Shown here: piece by piece, positions 1-11,423 of the stretch | How positions within the stretch are numbered: position 1 is the stretch's first letter | Layout: each line of letters opens with the position of its first letter | DNA from: Synaphobranchus kaupii | Lineage: Eukaryota; Chordata; Actinopteri; Anguilliformes; Synaphobranchidae | NCBI GenBank assembly: GCA_029718625.1 | Contig: CM056387.1 | Coordinates: forward strand, 40,408,498 to 40,472,497 | Reading direction: 5' to 3' | Length of the DNA stretch: 64,000 nt | Notes under the pieces: model-generated | Database searches by the model: none | What the model was told of the DNA's origin: nothing | Seen by the model: the letters and a program-made list of their open reading frames with translations, nothing else | Position numbers and translations under genes: made by a program

Positions 1-2045
1 GTACAACATATATGTCTAAACATAGTTTTCTTATGTTCCTACATTTTGTAACTCATAAGTCTCAAAACTGTGTAGCTCCTATAAGTCTGACCATACTTGA
101 ATTTTATAAGTATTGTACATGTGTGTTGGATAACATATATTTAACCTACATGATTCAGACACAACAAATAAGAATCATATGTGATTTTACAAAAACTTTT
201 CCATATGGGTAAACGCTTGTAAGAGGGGAGTCAATGTGGGAAAGGCTGCCATGTGTGAAGACGCTTCAAAGGACCAGAGGGCCTTGTAATAAAACAATAC
301 AACTCTGACTTGCTTTGGGTTTTTCAGCCCATCTGTTCTCAAGGATGTTCTCACCTGGAAGGGACTGTGATAAGAGGAAGTTGGACTGTTTGGTCATGGG
401 TGTGATTGTGTGTTCTAGGGGGACTTAAGCCCCTGGCCAAAACAATACATCTGTGATTTTTTCCCGTCTCTCATGTTTGGCACCTCTGTGAGCACCCCCT
501 CCTTCTCTCCTGGGTTAAGCAGAAACTTCAATTTAAATGGTCAACAGACCCTGTAAAACTTACTAACATTACACATGTGATTCTTATATTGTTACATTAT
601 GTCTTATGTAGTAGTAACAGGAATTGCATGTAAAATGGCTCATCAGAAGGGAATTTTCATGACAACTGCAACATAATAATATTTAATCTGTTAATAATAA
701 TCATAATGGTAAACTGTTTGGTATGGATGTAATCCAGTAAAATCAAGGAATCAAATGAGATACATTTCATACCAAATGGAGTTTAGTAAAACATAGTTCC
801 AATAACTCAGGAAAAACTGTAACACTGGAATGTCCTCTCTGGTAATCAACTCCTTTTCCCTTCACCCTACTCAGCAACGGTGGGGGTCTAGATTCCCGAT
901 TCGACCACACCTCCAGGTTAATTTATGGCACTGCCGCCTGGTTCAAACGCAGGATTTGGCTTAAAAGAAACGGAGACAAACCTATCTGGGAGAATCGTAA
1001 CCGATCTCCCACACCGTGCAGATTATGTATGTATGTGTGTGTAGCTGAAGCAGGCCGGGTAAGATTTACTGTGTTTCTTTTCTTAATTTGTATGTTTTGT
1101 AATTGACCTAATTTTAAGATAATGACCTACCTGCCTGTGAATAAATTCTTATTATTTTAACTTGCGTGGTCTCCATGACTCTAATCCATTTTCTACCTTT
1201 TTCAGCCTAAGTTACGACTGAATACTCAGGGGAACAATTCTGACCAATGACCAACTGATCAGTGGCGTGGTACAGTATGGGGAGTGCTTAAGTTGGGTAG
1301 GCGACCGGGTTCGGCCCGTATACGGATTGGTTGAGGCACGGCTCTGGGAATTTGACGTGAAGAGAGCCCCTGGAAGTTTTACGTCGGTTCTTGTCAAATT
1401 AGCCTTAAGGAGCCCCCTGAGTGCACGCTGACCTGGGCTCGCAACTATCTATGTAAAATATAATACATGTATTGTGTCGGCCAGACCCCCAACCTCTATG
1501 TTCTCCACCGAACTGAGATTCGGCAATAGTGCTAATCCCGGGAGCATATATTGAGTAATGGTGGCATACCAGGAAGAGTCGAGTGTAACCACTCTGAGCT
1601 TCACGCATGATTAAAGTAAATTCTAAATTATATTTTAATATGGAGTCGAGTAAACTAATAGTAACTGTTACGCTTACTGTTTGTGATCATAGATATATTC
1701 GATGTGTTGTTCAGCTCCTGTGTGTGTGTTCTAATGCTCCCATTGGAATATTGACATTTGGACGACAGGTCGGATATATCCGTGATGACAACATGGCCCC
1801 GTTTACGAACGGAGAATAATAAGAATCGTACTGATCCGTTTCAGGCCTGTCTTAAGCGGGATATGGAGCAGCGCATTCATATCTGACTCATGGCGACGGA
1901 CTCAGTATATTCTTAAATGTACTTGTAATATATACATGACCGGAGGATAAATCACTGAACTATTTTTATTTACATCACAACAGCAAAGGAAAAACATATT
2001 TGCTCCTTCCCCTCCAGCTATTCCCTCATTGGTCTAGCTGTTCGG
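1..2045. other. No gene recognised; AT-rich intergenic or repeat DNA
   Basis: No reading frame longer than about 70 codons looks coding and no splice-bounded homology was recognised. The stretch from about 1070 to 1600 changes abruptly from AT-rich (with an AATAAATTC polyadenylation-like site near 1140) to GC-balanced sequence. This could be the end of an old LTR element, but I found no partner repeat or coding remnant to support it. Confidence 0.5.
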
Positions 2046-2054
2046 GTTCTACAC

Positions 2055-2285
2055 GCTAATGTGCTAATACTGAAGCAGACTCACAGTAGAATGGCTAAAC
2101 GCATGTTAATACTAAAGGAGACTCACGGTACAATGGCAAAACGCTAATGTGCTAATACTGAAGCAGACTCACAGTAGAACTGCTAAACGCTGACGTGCTA
2201 ATACTGAAACAGACTCACAGTAGAACTTCTAAACGCTGACGTGCTAATACTGAAACAGACTCATGGTAGAACTGCTAAAAGATGA
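2055..2285 (+). repeat. 46-bp minisatellite, array 1
   Basis: About five degenerate tandem units containing TGCTAATACTGAAGCAGACT followed by a CACAGTAGAACTGCTAAACG-like segment. The same unit forms a longer array at 48.19-48.61 kb, including the same variant unit with GCATGTTAATACTAAAGGAG. Confidence 0.85.
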
Positions 2286-2345
2286 TATCCTGATGGATGG
2301 TGCATTGCTAGTGATGGATGGAGCTTCCTCCATAACCAGAGTGTA

Positions 2346-2575
2346 TTAGGTAGGCTGACCAGACGTCCTCTATTTTCCCGGATATTTCTTCTTTTTGGGA
2401 CCGAAAATATCCGTCTAGGCAGGATTTCTAAATTCATAAAATGTCTGTTTAGGATTTCCTTGTTCCATAGACCATATATAAACAAACAAATAGCCTAGTA
2501 TTATGTTCATAACGCCTGCCTAACTCTGTCCTTTTTAAAAAAAATCCAATATATGGTCACCCTAGTATTAGGCCC
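2346..2575. mobile_element. Short non-autonomous DNA transposon (MITE-like)
   Basis: The segment begins with TAGGCTGACCAGACGTCC and ends with ATATGGTCACCCTAGTA, imperfect inverted ends of the kind seen in hAT-type fish MITEs. There is no coding content. Confidence 0.45.
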
Positions 2576-2579
2576 TAAT

Positions 2580-3990
2580 CCCAGGTATCACCACAGCTTC
2601 TGTAGCCTCAAGCAATTAAGGGACCTGAGCTTGAGCTAATATTGAGACTTCTATTACATTTTATGAATTTTCCAAATCATGCGAACAAAACAGTGCCAAC
2701 AAAGGCCAGAGACGTATCGGACAATCTAGCTTTTTCATAAACGTTAATAAAAGCAGGGTGAATCAGGAGCACGGGAATGATATAGATGGACTTAGCTTTG
2801 ATCCGGTCAGCACGAATGGGTTTGTGACTGTGGAACAAGTCACAAGTTGATGTCATTTGAAATATGCGAGAACAGTTTTAGACCACAAGGTCGCTTTTAA
2901 TGACAGCAGTGACTACCACTACAAAATGGCAAGACAGAGACTCTTTCTCCTCCAAAACAATACAGAGATTCAACGCTGAGAATAGCGCCCTGGTGGCAGT
3001 ATACAGATCTCTTATTGAAAGCGTCCTGTTCATGCATTGTCCTGGAATAGGAACCTTCCTGTCAAAAAACAGAAAGAAACTGACAGGAATCACAAAACAG
3101 GGTAATAAGATGGATAGTGCTAAACGGCTCACGCATTATTGCTGTATACACAAGCGTTCAGAAAGGAACGCTATTCAAATCCTTGATGGCTGCACACGCC
3201 CATTGAACACACCCATTAGCCTACATACTGTTCATTCCAGAGGTTGCGTCAGGTCACAGACTCAAATATCGGATAATCAGGAAAACCTGGTGCCGCCTGT
3301 TAAGACAGTGGTCCAGCGTGTGGATGGGCCCCAGCGTGTGCTATCGAACCCGGACGTCCCAGTGCTGACCATGGCCAGAATCCCCCGCGGAGACGTAGGT
3401 AGCTGGCCGTTGCGCTGCCCGGAGATGATTTCGGTTTGCTGGTGGACCATGTCTTGCCCCCTCTCTCCGTCTTTCGGGTGCCCAGAGTCTGCCTGTAGGA
3501 GCTGTATATGAAGCTCCCTGATGCGGCCCATGTTTGTGTGTGCTTGAGGGGTGAACTAAGGCCGAAAAGAAGTGGACTCCATTTTGTTTTATCACTATTT
3601 TACACTTTTACTTTGACACTTTGTACAGTTAATTTCCGGCAACCCAGTTTCCTGATGTTACCATAAAATGTAGCCTATATATTTTTTTGTGTAGTTGCGA
3701 CAATCAGCTTAAAATACAATTGGTATTTTACTAGGGGGTAAAATGTTCAAACAATTAATTATGCCTTTTAAATAAGTATATGGTGATCTGTCTAGATGAC
3801 CAATAATTGTAGATAACCTAGTCAGGAGATGTGCCAGCAAGAACATGTTTGTATATAGATGTGTGCTTGATGTTGTATTCATGTCTTGTTTGTTGATCTC
3901 TATATGAATTTTTATTATGTGTTTTAAAGGACAATAAAAATGTTTCCATTAGGCAGTTTCCACAAAATTTAAACGAAAAGTTATATTATT
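2580..3990. other. No gene recognised
   Basis: Both strands carry overlapping open frames around 2900-3595, the longest 203 codons on the plus strand. None has a recognisable domain or splice context. The overlap of several open frames on both strands suggests GC-richer composition rather than coding. Confidence 0.4.
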
Positions 3991-3991
3991 C

Positions 3992-5172
3992 AACAGTTAG
4001 ATCCGACCGCGCAGTTACATTCTGTGAGTGCTGATGTACAGTATAACATCACTTGGACCTCATCACTGGCCGGGATCACTACGCTTTGTTTACATTCTAA
4101 TTGATACATTATATAAAAATGTATATATATTGATATAAAAGCAATCAGTGAAGATCGTTCATGGGTCTGTGGAAGGTATAGGCCACTGGGGAGAGTGACA
4201 GTGAGCCAGCAAAAACGTTCATTGCATTAAAACTTTATTTTCTCTGCCTGACAAATGGGGTAATTTTACCGGTGCTGCGTAACGTTACCTGCGGTAAATT
4301 TTTTGTTTGTAGCGAGTACTGGACCATGTCAACTTACTCTCACCTCAGTTTAAGTATTACTTAAACAGTTAACAATTAATATTGTTCAATTTATTTGCCT
4401 TTGCAATAAAAAAATATGTTATTTAATGTGAAAAGAGCATTCCTATATGTGAAAAGCACAACACGTGCACATTGTTTTTGTTGAAAATAAATTTAATGGT
4501 AGGGAACTGGCGGGGCTCAAACACAGGTTGCCAGCAGGAGAGTCCATCTCTATCCACAAGTCTAAGGCCGCCTCTTGGCAACTTTGTGACAAAACGCTAC
4601 ATAAGCATTTTGCCTGTGTATCCTGCGATTGTGTACTTTGGTCAAACTACTTTGATCAGACGTTCTTATTGGCAGATCAGATGTTGTTAGCTAATGGGGA
4701 GTATTCTTTTTTGAGGACATGGCGCAATTTTGATGACAAAATCGTCAGGAAAAATGAGAAGAAGAAAAATGGCAAAAATAACCCAAGTTATTTTTGCTTT
4801 ATTGTGTGGATGTGTGAAGTTGTATCTGAATTCTGTGTTACATACGGTCAGAAAGTACAGAAGTTAATGTTTTTAAGGGCTCAGTCTGTGGTCATTGTGG
4901 TTATTTCTGTAGGAAATCCTGATAATTGGCAAGTTCTCTGTGCTGTATAGGTATGGGGCATGCCTTGCCAAGCCGTAACTTGGCGGATGGACGGCATACC
5001 TTCCATGCCAATATCACACTGGAGGTTGTGCTGATATATTGTACACCAGCACGGCTGTGATTATCTTCAGCACTAAGCCTGTGGCCTCGTGTCTAAGACC
5101 GAATCACATCTGTGCTGATATACAGTATTACGGCACTCCCTCTCGTGTGATATTGCTTAATTATTTAATGCT
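3992..5172. mobile_element. Non-autonomous DNA element, long copy
   Basis: It starts near CAACAGTTAGATCCGACCGC and ends near GGCACTCCCTCTCGTGTGAT. A shorter relative at 59.87-60.25 kb starts CAACAGTGAGTTCCGACCGC and ends with the related GCACTCCCTCTCGTAAGTTA, so the two share both ends. A 161-codon open frame inside (4465-4950) has no recognisable domain. Confidence 0.45.
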
Positions 5173-5779
5173 AACAAAGATGCTGTCGATACAAGTGCAC
5201 AATATAGCAAATGTTACTTCTCTCAGTAGCCAATATCTTGTATCAATATCTTCACTGTTAGTAATTCATGTGAAACTTCCTGTTACATTTTTTATGGGGA
5301 TGTTTTCATATTGTTGTGGCTCAACCCTCTGCCCTGCTGATAAACGCAGAGGTAATTACAGGTAACACGGAGCACGTTCACGTTACTTACTACCATACCT
5401 GTCGCGGCTACATCCGATCTGTCGCCAAAACACCAAGCCTGCTTTTCTCATGCCGGAATGTGCGGTTTGTCACTGAGTTATGGCCCATTGAGCTGTAGCA
5501 CGCTGCAGGGTACAGTATTTCATTGACACTAGTGCCGTTGCTTGAAGTGAAGGAACTACACATTGTATTTAAATTAATAGCCATGATTGTGGCCCAGTCA
5601 TGCCAAGGGTGTTGGCACGGAGTCAAAAAGGCAGACAGCTGGATATGGCTTCAGCTCACTTCTACGTTTGACGGTAGAGTTTATGACAAAAAAAACCCTA
5701 CGGCAGCTAAGTGCAATGCAGCAAGACCCCAGCGGACAAAACTCCCTGTGACTCTCCCACCTGACGGCTAATAATAATC

Positions 5780-5817
5780 GGGGCTGGGCCTGGTTAGTGC
5801 CTGGATGGGAGATCTCC
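5780..5817 (+). pseudogene. 5S rRNA-derived fragment
   Basis: The run GGGCTGGGCCTGGTTAGTGC followed by CTGGATGGGAGATC closely matches the 3' half of vertebrate 5S rRNA around its internal promoter (GGGCCTGGTTAGTACTTGGATGGGAGACC). The 5' half is not recognisable and the 3' stem is missing. It is a fragment or part of a 5S-derived SINE, not a working gene. Confidence 0.55.
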
Positions 5818-5849
5818 AAAAAAAAGTTGCCATTCATCATTAATGTCAA

Positions 5850-7190
5850 ATGACCTCAATCATCCCTTTTATACATACCCAATTTACACATTCTTCCTGC
5901 TGATCTGATAGAAGCTCAGTTCTGAGTTGTACCACGTTTATATGTGGTAATGCTGCGCTTGAGTTCACGCAACACTTGTGCCTGCACACGTGGAATGGAT
6001 TTTCTGCACCCAAGTGTTTTATTTTCATGACACGTGAATGACATTCAACAGCCTGAACATGGAGGGAGCGAGTCATACAACGTGCTTTAATTTCATTTTA
6101 GGAGGATGCTTCTGCGTAAGGGAATTGGAATGGAGGTTTAGGAGACAAATGGATCTTTGAGGAGCGGCTCCATTGGTTAACCGGCTGCCAGGTCTTTGCT
6201 TCAGTGCCAAAGAAAACTAAAAAGAAAACAAAAAATGGATTCCAACTGCCGTGTAAAACGTAGCGTTAGCCGCGGCTGGATCAATCAAATGCTGAGTAGC
6301 AAAACATAATATAAAAACATACGGCACTCGCTGTAGCTCTCTGGGAGCAGGGGTAAGGGTCCTTGCGTTAACCTTTTTACCATTCGACCCTTTCCCGAAC
6401 TTCAATCTGCAGCTCTGTACAAACTCAAGCTGAAAATGTCTCACCCTTCAAATAATTGCCCATTTCGAACCGAATCGCGTCTTGATTACGGACACAAAAT
6501 TGTATTGAATGAAGAGAACACAAGTGGCATTATTGTCGTTGTTTTATCCGTCGGATCCTTCTGAGTATATCTCAGTCAGTGGTAAAGCTGACTGTATCTT
6601 CACGCATCAGTTTCAGGTGACGTGTGGCAGGAGCTTGGTCTCACCTGATTGGTGGAAAAGGGGTTGGAATTCTCTGCGTATACGCACAGCAGTCATCCGT
6701 ATTAATCACCCTGGGTCTATTTCCCACAGTGTAGTGAACACACACAACCCGTGATTGTTTTACTATAAACCCTGTGTCTCATTTGTCTGCTGGGTTCCTC
6801 TGTGTCCAAAACCTAGGGCTTGAGCCCTTTTTTAATAGTTCCTGCTAAAATGGCCGATTCCAGCATCCAATAAGCAGATAATTGAGCTGTAATGTGTTTG
6901 ACTGTTTAATTGACTGATTCTCATTGGAGTCCTACATGCTGAATGTGTGTAGCTACACCTGAAGCTTACCTTCCGCCTGCGGGGAAAACAAAGCATACAA
7001 AAATCTCCTGGCGACGAGCCAAAGCTGCATTCTGCGAAAATAGCAAAACCGTGGAAGCGTGGTCGCATGTTCGCAGTTACCGTCGCTAATTATAGGAGCA
7101 GAAACCGGTGGGTACAGCAGGGTTCCCAAGCATGAGTTTTGGGGATACCGCCTGGAGGGATGCCCCCAGAGCGTGTTCACAACAGAGACA
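5850..7190. other. No gene recognised; probably rdh8-like intron or 3' side
   Basis: Scattered short open frames on both strands, none with homology. If the rdh8-like gene is complete, its remaining exons should lie here or at lower coordinates on the minus strand, but I could not identify them. Confidence 0.4.
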
Positions 7191-7194
7191 GGGA

Positions 7195-7525
7195 GCCAAT
7201 TACAATCTCCCATCATGCACTGCTCTCAGCTTTACTCATTATACACTGGGGTCTCTCCATGTAATCTTTACCCAATCAGGCACTGAAATCGGCCATTAAA
7301 TACTACTTTACCCATCATGCACTGAGGGCCGTCACTGTAATAATTACCCATCAGGCACTGACATCTGCTATTAAACACTACTTTACCCATCACATCCTGG
7401 GGTGTGCTACTGTATACTGTACTGCTACTTTGCCCATCATGAACTGGGGTGATTTACTGCAATCTTTACCCATCAACCACTGGGCTGTGCTTTTAAATGC
7501 TTATTTTACCCATCATGCACATTGG
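7195..7525. repeat. Degenerate tandem repeat with ACCCATCATGCACTG motif
   Basis: The motif TTTACCCATCATGCACTG or close variants (CATCAGGCACTG, CATCAACCACTG) recurs about eight times at irregular spacing. It sits immediately beyond the rdh8-like exon 3 donor, so within the next intron. Confidence 0.6.
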
Positions 7526-7532
7526 CGCGTAC

Positions 7533-7712
7533 CCTGTAGGCCCATCACGCTGCTCATGACGATGATGTGCCCCGCCCGCCGCCTCTTCATGTCGGGCATC
7601 ACCTCCTTGATCACGCGCACAGCACCAAAGAGGTTTGTGTCAAACACCTTCTTCATGCCCTCCATTTTGATACTCTCAAGCGGACCCAACAGTCCTATTC
7701 CTGCATTATTAA
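7533..7712 (-). CDS. rdh8: rdh8-like exon 3
   Basis: Acceptor CCCTAAG, donor GTACGC, 180 nt, phase 1 in and out. It encodes [20 protein letters not shown] through [12 protein letters not shown]. The NNAG motif and the beta-5 serine region are intact. The next exon would carry YxxSK but is not seen. Confidence 0.87.
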
Positions 7713-10700
7713 CTTAGGGAGATACAGAGAGAGCACAGCACTGCTAAATAAATACTGGGTACCTGTCTTAACTTACACGCAGAAAACAACACTAAACTGG
7801 GCAGGGGAATCGAGGTCATCGCAGTGAGCATGAGAGAGCTGGTGAAGGTGGGAGTGTAACTCGATAGGCCTATGTCCTGTAGACTGCTGTTACTATGTTC
7901 AACCACCAGGTGTCAGCGTTAACCTGCAGTCCCAGAGGAGCTCTCTCTGGCAGCTGAAGCTTGTCATTGAGCAGACAGGGAAGCTTGGTGGGATCGAGGG
8001 ACTCACTGAGCACGTCCACACGGCGGTCCTTCACGCTGTCCACACACTGTTTGACAGACTCGTCGTCACACACATCCAGCGTCTGCAGTGCCAGCGTCTT
8101 CCCATAGGTGTCGCCAGCGGCCTCCAAAAGCCTATCCTTCCTCTTCAGGTCTCGCATGGTGGCGATCACTGGAAAGACACGTCAACACTGAGACCTCCTG
8201 TCACTCACTACTGACACCTACTACTACTACACACTCATATACGCACTTGCCTTCTATTGAGTATGCCAGTTGAGTATACTTTTCTAAAAAGCTGTTAAGT
8301 ATGCGACGATTCTGAAAACTGAGTGTTCTTAATATCCCCGGATGATATACTTTCCGGGTTTTCGGAGGATATTTTTCACATACTGCATGTCAATAAACAC
8401 TATACAGTACAGTACAACCACAAGGACTAGTACACAGGACGCAGTAGATAGGGCTCTGATTTGGACACAATCAAAGATCCACTCCAGGGTAGTGTAATGG
8501 AACTGGGCATGTGTCACACAGGCATTTAGCAGACGCTCTTATCCAGAGCGACTTACACAACTTCTTATTGCATCTTATTACATTTATCCATTTACACAGC
8601 TGGATATATACTGAAGCAATGCAGGTTATGTACCTTGCTGAAGGGTACAACGGCAGTGTCCCACCTGGGAATTGAACCTGCAACCTTTGGGTTACAAGCC
8701 CAGTTCCCTACCCATTATACTACACTTTAAACTGAAGTCGAAAAGAAAATGCCACCGGACTACTGTGTGCAGAAAAACGGGACATACGTTGTGTGAAACA
8801 GTAATGTGACAATACGGTCGGTTAAAGGCATACTGAACTTTGTTTGAACATTATGTTGTATAGCTACCTGGCACCAATATTAGTCATAATAAATGTAATG
8901 TAATGTAATAATATTCACGCTCACCTTCACGAGTTATTCCAGTGGTCATAAACTGACCAACGAAGAATGACACGTTTTTTTTTTCTCTCCATTTACTTCC
9001 ATTGCATGGCAACAAAGGTCTCAAAAGCAGTTTTAGCACATACACGTGGATTATGCCGATATATAAAATCACGACATCCAAAACCAAATGCTTGAAAGCT
9101 TTGGACCAATTTTTGATTGATTTTATTTTGAAGAACTATTTTCTGAGAACTAGCGACTGTTGCTTGCTTCTTTGCTGCTCGGTTTGTTTAATGACGCACA
9201 CTTTATGAAGCGAGTGGGACCGTTACGGCGTATGAACGAAACAAGGAAGTTAATAAGCTAACGACTGGATCTTCTTCCAAATCTTTGTTTGGAAAAAGTG
9301 TAAATTATCGTGAATGGAGCTTTTTATGTTTTCAAATGTTCCGTACTGGATGTCAAGATTTTATATATCAGCATAATCCACGTTTATGTGCTAAAAGTGT
9401 GCTTTTGAGACATGCAATGGAAGTGAATGGAGAGATAAAAAACATCATTCGTCGTGTATGAAGCTGACTAGTACATTACAGTCTGAAGCTGACCAGTACA
9501 GTACAGTGTGTCTGAAGCTGACCAGCACAGAACAGTGTGTATGACGCTGACCAGTACAGTACAGTGTGTATGAAGCTGACCAGTACTGTGTGTATGAAGC
9601 TGACCAGTACAGTACAGTGTGTATGAAGCTTACCAGTACAGTGTGTAAGAAGCTGAACAGTACAGTACAGTGTGTATGAAGCTTACCAGTACAGTACAGT
9701 GTGTATGAAGTTGACCAGTACAGTACAGTGTGTATGAAGCTGACCAGTACAGTGTGTATGAAGCTGACCAGTGCAGTACAGTGTGTCTGAAGCTGACCAG
9801 TACATTACAGTGTGTATGAAGCTGACCAGTAAAGTACAGTTTGTATGAAGGGGACTCGTCTCGTACATGAACAGAGATTCGACCACCCCACCGAAAGCAG
9901 CATACGTCTCTCCCGAAAAGGTGCAGGGTGTCCACAAAGCTGAGGCAACCAAGTAATGATGAGGTTACGGTCACAGGAGGGACCACTTGTGTTGTGGACA
10001 AATGTATCACATAAATAATGTTAATAAATAAGGGGCTTTTCTGTCAACCATCAGGATCCTCAATCAGTGATAGATGTAGGACTTAAGGCACATTATGGTA
10101 GATGGCATAATATGGGCTATATAATGTGTGTGTGTGTGTGTGTAATGTGTGTACGTGAGTGTGTGTGCATGCACGCATGGGTGCATGCAAGTGATCATGT
10201 GTGTGCGTGTGGTCTTTTTGGGTACAGGAAAGCAAGTGTATATGTGTGTTGTGGTTGATCCCACTCCTAGTCTTTATTAATCAAATATATCCATAAAATT
10301 GATTAATTAATCTTCCACTCCGGCTGATGTATTTATAAGCAATGACGTCACTCTAAAGGATTCATTAATACAACAGTTGCATTGTGCTTTGTGTTGCGCT
10401 GGAGTAATACTTTACCGTCTTAGCCACGTAATTACGTAAACCGTGCTGCAATGGGAGTTAGCTAGCCTATCTCAAGTTGGCAAATCTCTCATATGAATAC
10501 CACGGCACCGATTTATTTCTGGGAAAAAAACAGTTTCTTCAACGAATATTTCTGACACGCTCCACTTCCTCTGCCCCTGAAGTCTTTCAAGCAACTTGTT
10601 TATGAGTTATGTGCAACAGGTCAAAGTTCAACAAGTGTTATCGAAAGCGAGCGGGTTTCTTCTGAAGTAACCGGTCACCTCATTGGGGAAAATTGTATTT

Positions 10701-11423
10701 TTCGCTGTTATTTATTATTATTAACACTTAACCTCAACATAAAAATATGTGTGAATGTGTGCGTAGGAGGGTGGAAGACGCGCTTACAGACAGTCATTCC
10801 AACTTTAATGTTGCCCTGTGCTACGGTGAACCCGACTTGTACAGTTCACAAACTTTGTCCCTCTATCAACACTCGCTCCAACTATGCGTGCATTAGACAC
10901 GGCTCTAAACCGGGCAGCGATCTACAATGCACAGCAATAAATGAAGCTTTGTAATAGAGAAGTGACTTGAAAGAGGGCTGGTAGTCTTGTATAATCCCCG
11001 CCTGGCAAGCGGCATCTTCGCGGAGCCGTACCCTGGAAACTGCGCCTTCACATGATAATAGCACCGAGTCTCTCATGGGGGAGAGTGGTCGACGGTTTAC
11101 AACTAAAGACACATTTGGAAAACGTGGTACCATAAACGATTTTTTAGAAGAAAAAAAAAACTTTAAAACGATGGAGAAGGTGCAGTTACTTCAGTCTGTG
11201 GGATTTGAAAATGACGGTTTAAATGTTTTTTAGTCCATATAAACTTATTTTACGACGTTTTAAGACGCCAAAGAGCAATAGCATGTCATTTAGAAAGGAG
11301 AAATGAGGGTTGTTTACCATAATATCGCTTCTTTTCATCGTTAGCCAGCATAACAGCGATCCGTAAACCAATTCCGGAGGAGCAACCGGTGATCAGAACC
11401 ACTTTCTGTCCTTCGCTCGCCAT
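7533..11423 (-). CDS. rdh8: Retinol dehydrogenase 8-like short-chain dehydrogenase, first three exons
   Basis: Three minus-strand exons (11423-11318, 8168-8007, 7712-7533) join in phase 1 at each junction to give about 149 residues. Visible: the start peptide [19 protein letters not shown] with the Rossmann cofactor loop TGxxxGIG, then [13 protein letters not shown], then [15 protein letters not shown]. After these come INNAG (the NNAG strand-4 motif), [11 protein letters not shown] and the [13 protein letters not shown] strand with the catalytic-region serine. Order and wording match the RDH8/HSD17B1 branch of the SDR family; RDH8 reduces all-trans-retinal to retinol in photoreceptors. The YxxxK active-site exon and the C-terminus are not found in the window, either because they lie below position 1 or because they were missed. 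Whether this is the a or b paralogue, or HSD17B1-like, cannot be settled here. Confidence 0.82.
8007..8168 (-). CDS. rdh8: rdh8-like exon 2
   Basis: Acceptor CTTTCCAG, donor GTGAGT, 162 nt, phase 1 in and out. It encodes [19 protein letters not shown] and [19 protein letters not shown], matching the RDH8 segment that carries the NADP-adjacent aspartate (LDVCDDES). Confidence 0.87.
8255..8470. mobile_element. Interspersed repeat shared with the SRCR duplication units
   Basis: The stretch starting near TGAGTATGCCAGTTGAGTAT and ending near GGGCTCTGATTTGGACACA recurs at about 24147-24370 and 27192-27415, upstream of each SRCR exon. It has no coding content and is probably a MITE. Confidence 0.6.
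8515..8730 (-). mobile_element. tRNA-derived SINE (minus orientation)
   Basis: Read on the minus strand it has a pol III B box (GGTTCAATTCCC) near its 5' end. It then contains the 'cactgccgttgtacccttcagcaag' type body and ends in the tail CGCTCTGGATAAGAGCGTCT. Full relatives lie at 15.34 kb (plus) and 46.0 kb (minus). Confidence 0.8.
8731..9455. other. rdh8-like intron 1, nothing recognised
   Basis: Intronic sequence between exons 1 and 2 of the minus-strand gene. A TGTAATGTAATG tail lies near 8895; no exon or RNA gene was recognised. Confidence 0.4.
9460..9850 (+). repeat. Minisatellite, about 29-bp unit
   Basis: More than a dozen imperfect units of GTATGAAGCTGACCAGTACA-GTACAGTGT. Deletions of GTACA-type pieces create length variants. 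Open frames on the minus strand across it are products of the repeat. Confidence 0.9.
10120..10215 (+). repeat. GT-rich microsatellite
   Basis: A (GT)n run near 10125-10142 followed by degenerate GTGTGTGCATGCACGCATGG sequence. Confidence 0.85.
10216..11317. other. rdh8-like intron 1, nothing recognised
   Basis: Ordinary AT-rich sequence directly downstream (in gene orientation) of exon 1. No second exon or RNA gene was recognised. Confidence 0.4.
11318..11423 (-). CDS. rdh8: rdh8-like exon 1
   Basis: It starts at the ATG complementary to 11421-11423, encodes [20 protein letters not shown] and onward to KKRYY (35 codons plus 1 base), and ends at a GTAAAC donor. It contains the [11 protein letters not shown](P)-binding loop. 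Confidence 0.85.

Noticed and set aside
1070..1600. Possible LTR with polyadenylation signal
   Set aside because: No second LTR, primer-binding site or coding remnant found, so not listed as an element.
2900..3595. Overlapping open frames on both strands up to 203 codons
   Set aside because: No homology recognised. I considered them as missing rdh8 exons but none shows YxxSK or the C-terminal SDR motifs.
4465..4950. 161-codon plus-strand open frame
   Set aside because: No recognisable domain, no splice context, inside a probable non-autonomous DNA element.
9630..10010. 126-codon minus-strand open frame over the 29-bp minisatellite
   Set aside because: Low-complexity [13 protein letters not shown] repetition generated by the tandem repeat.
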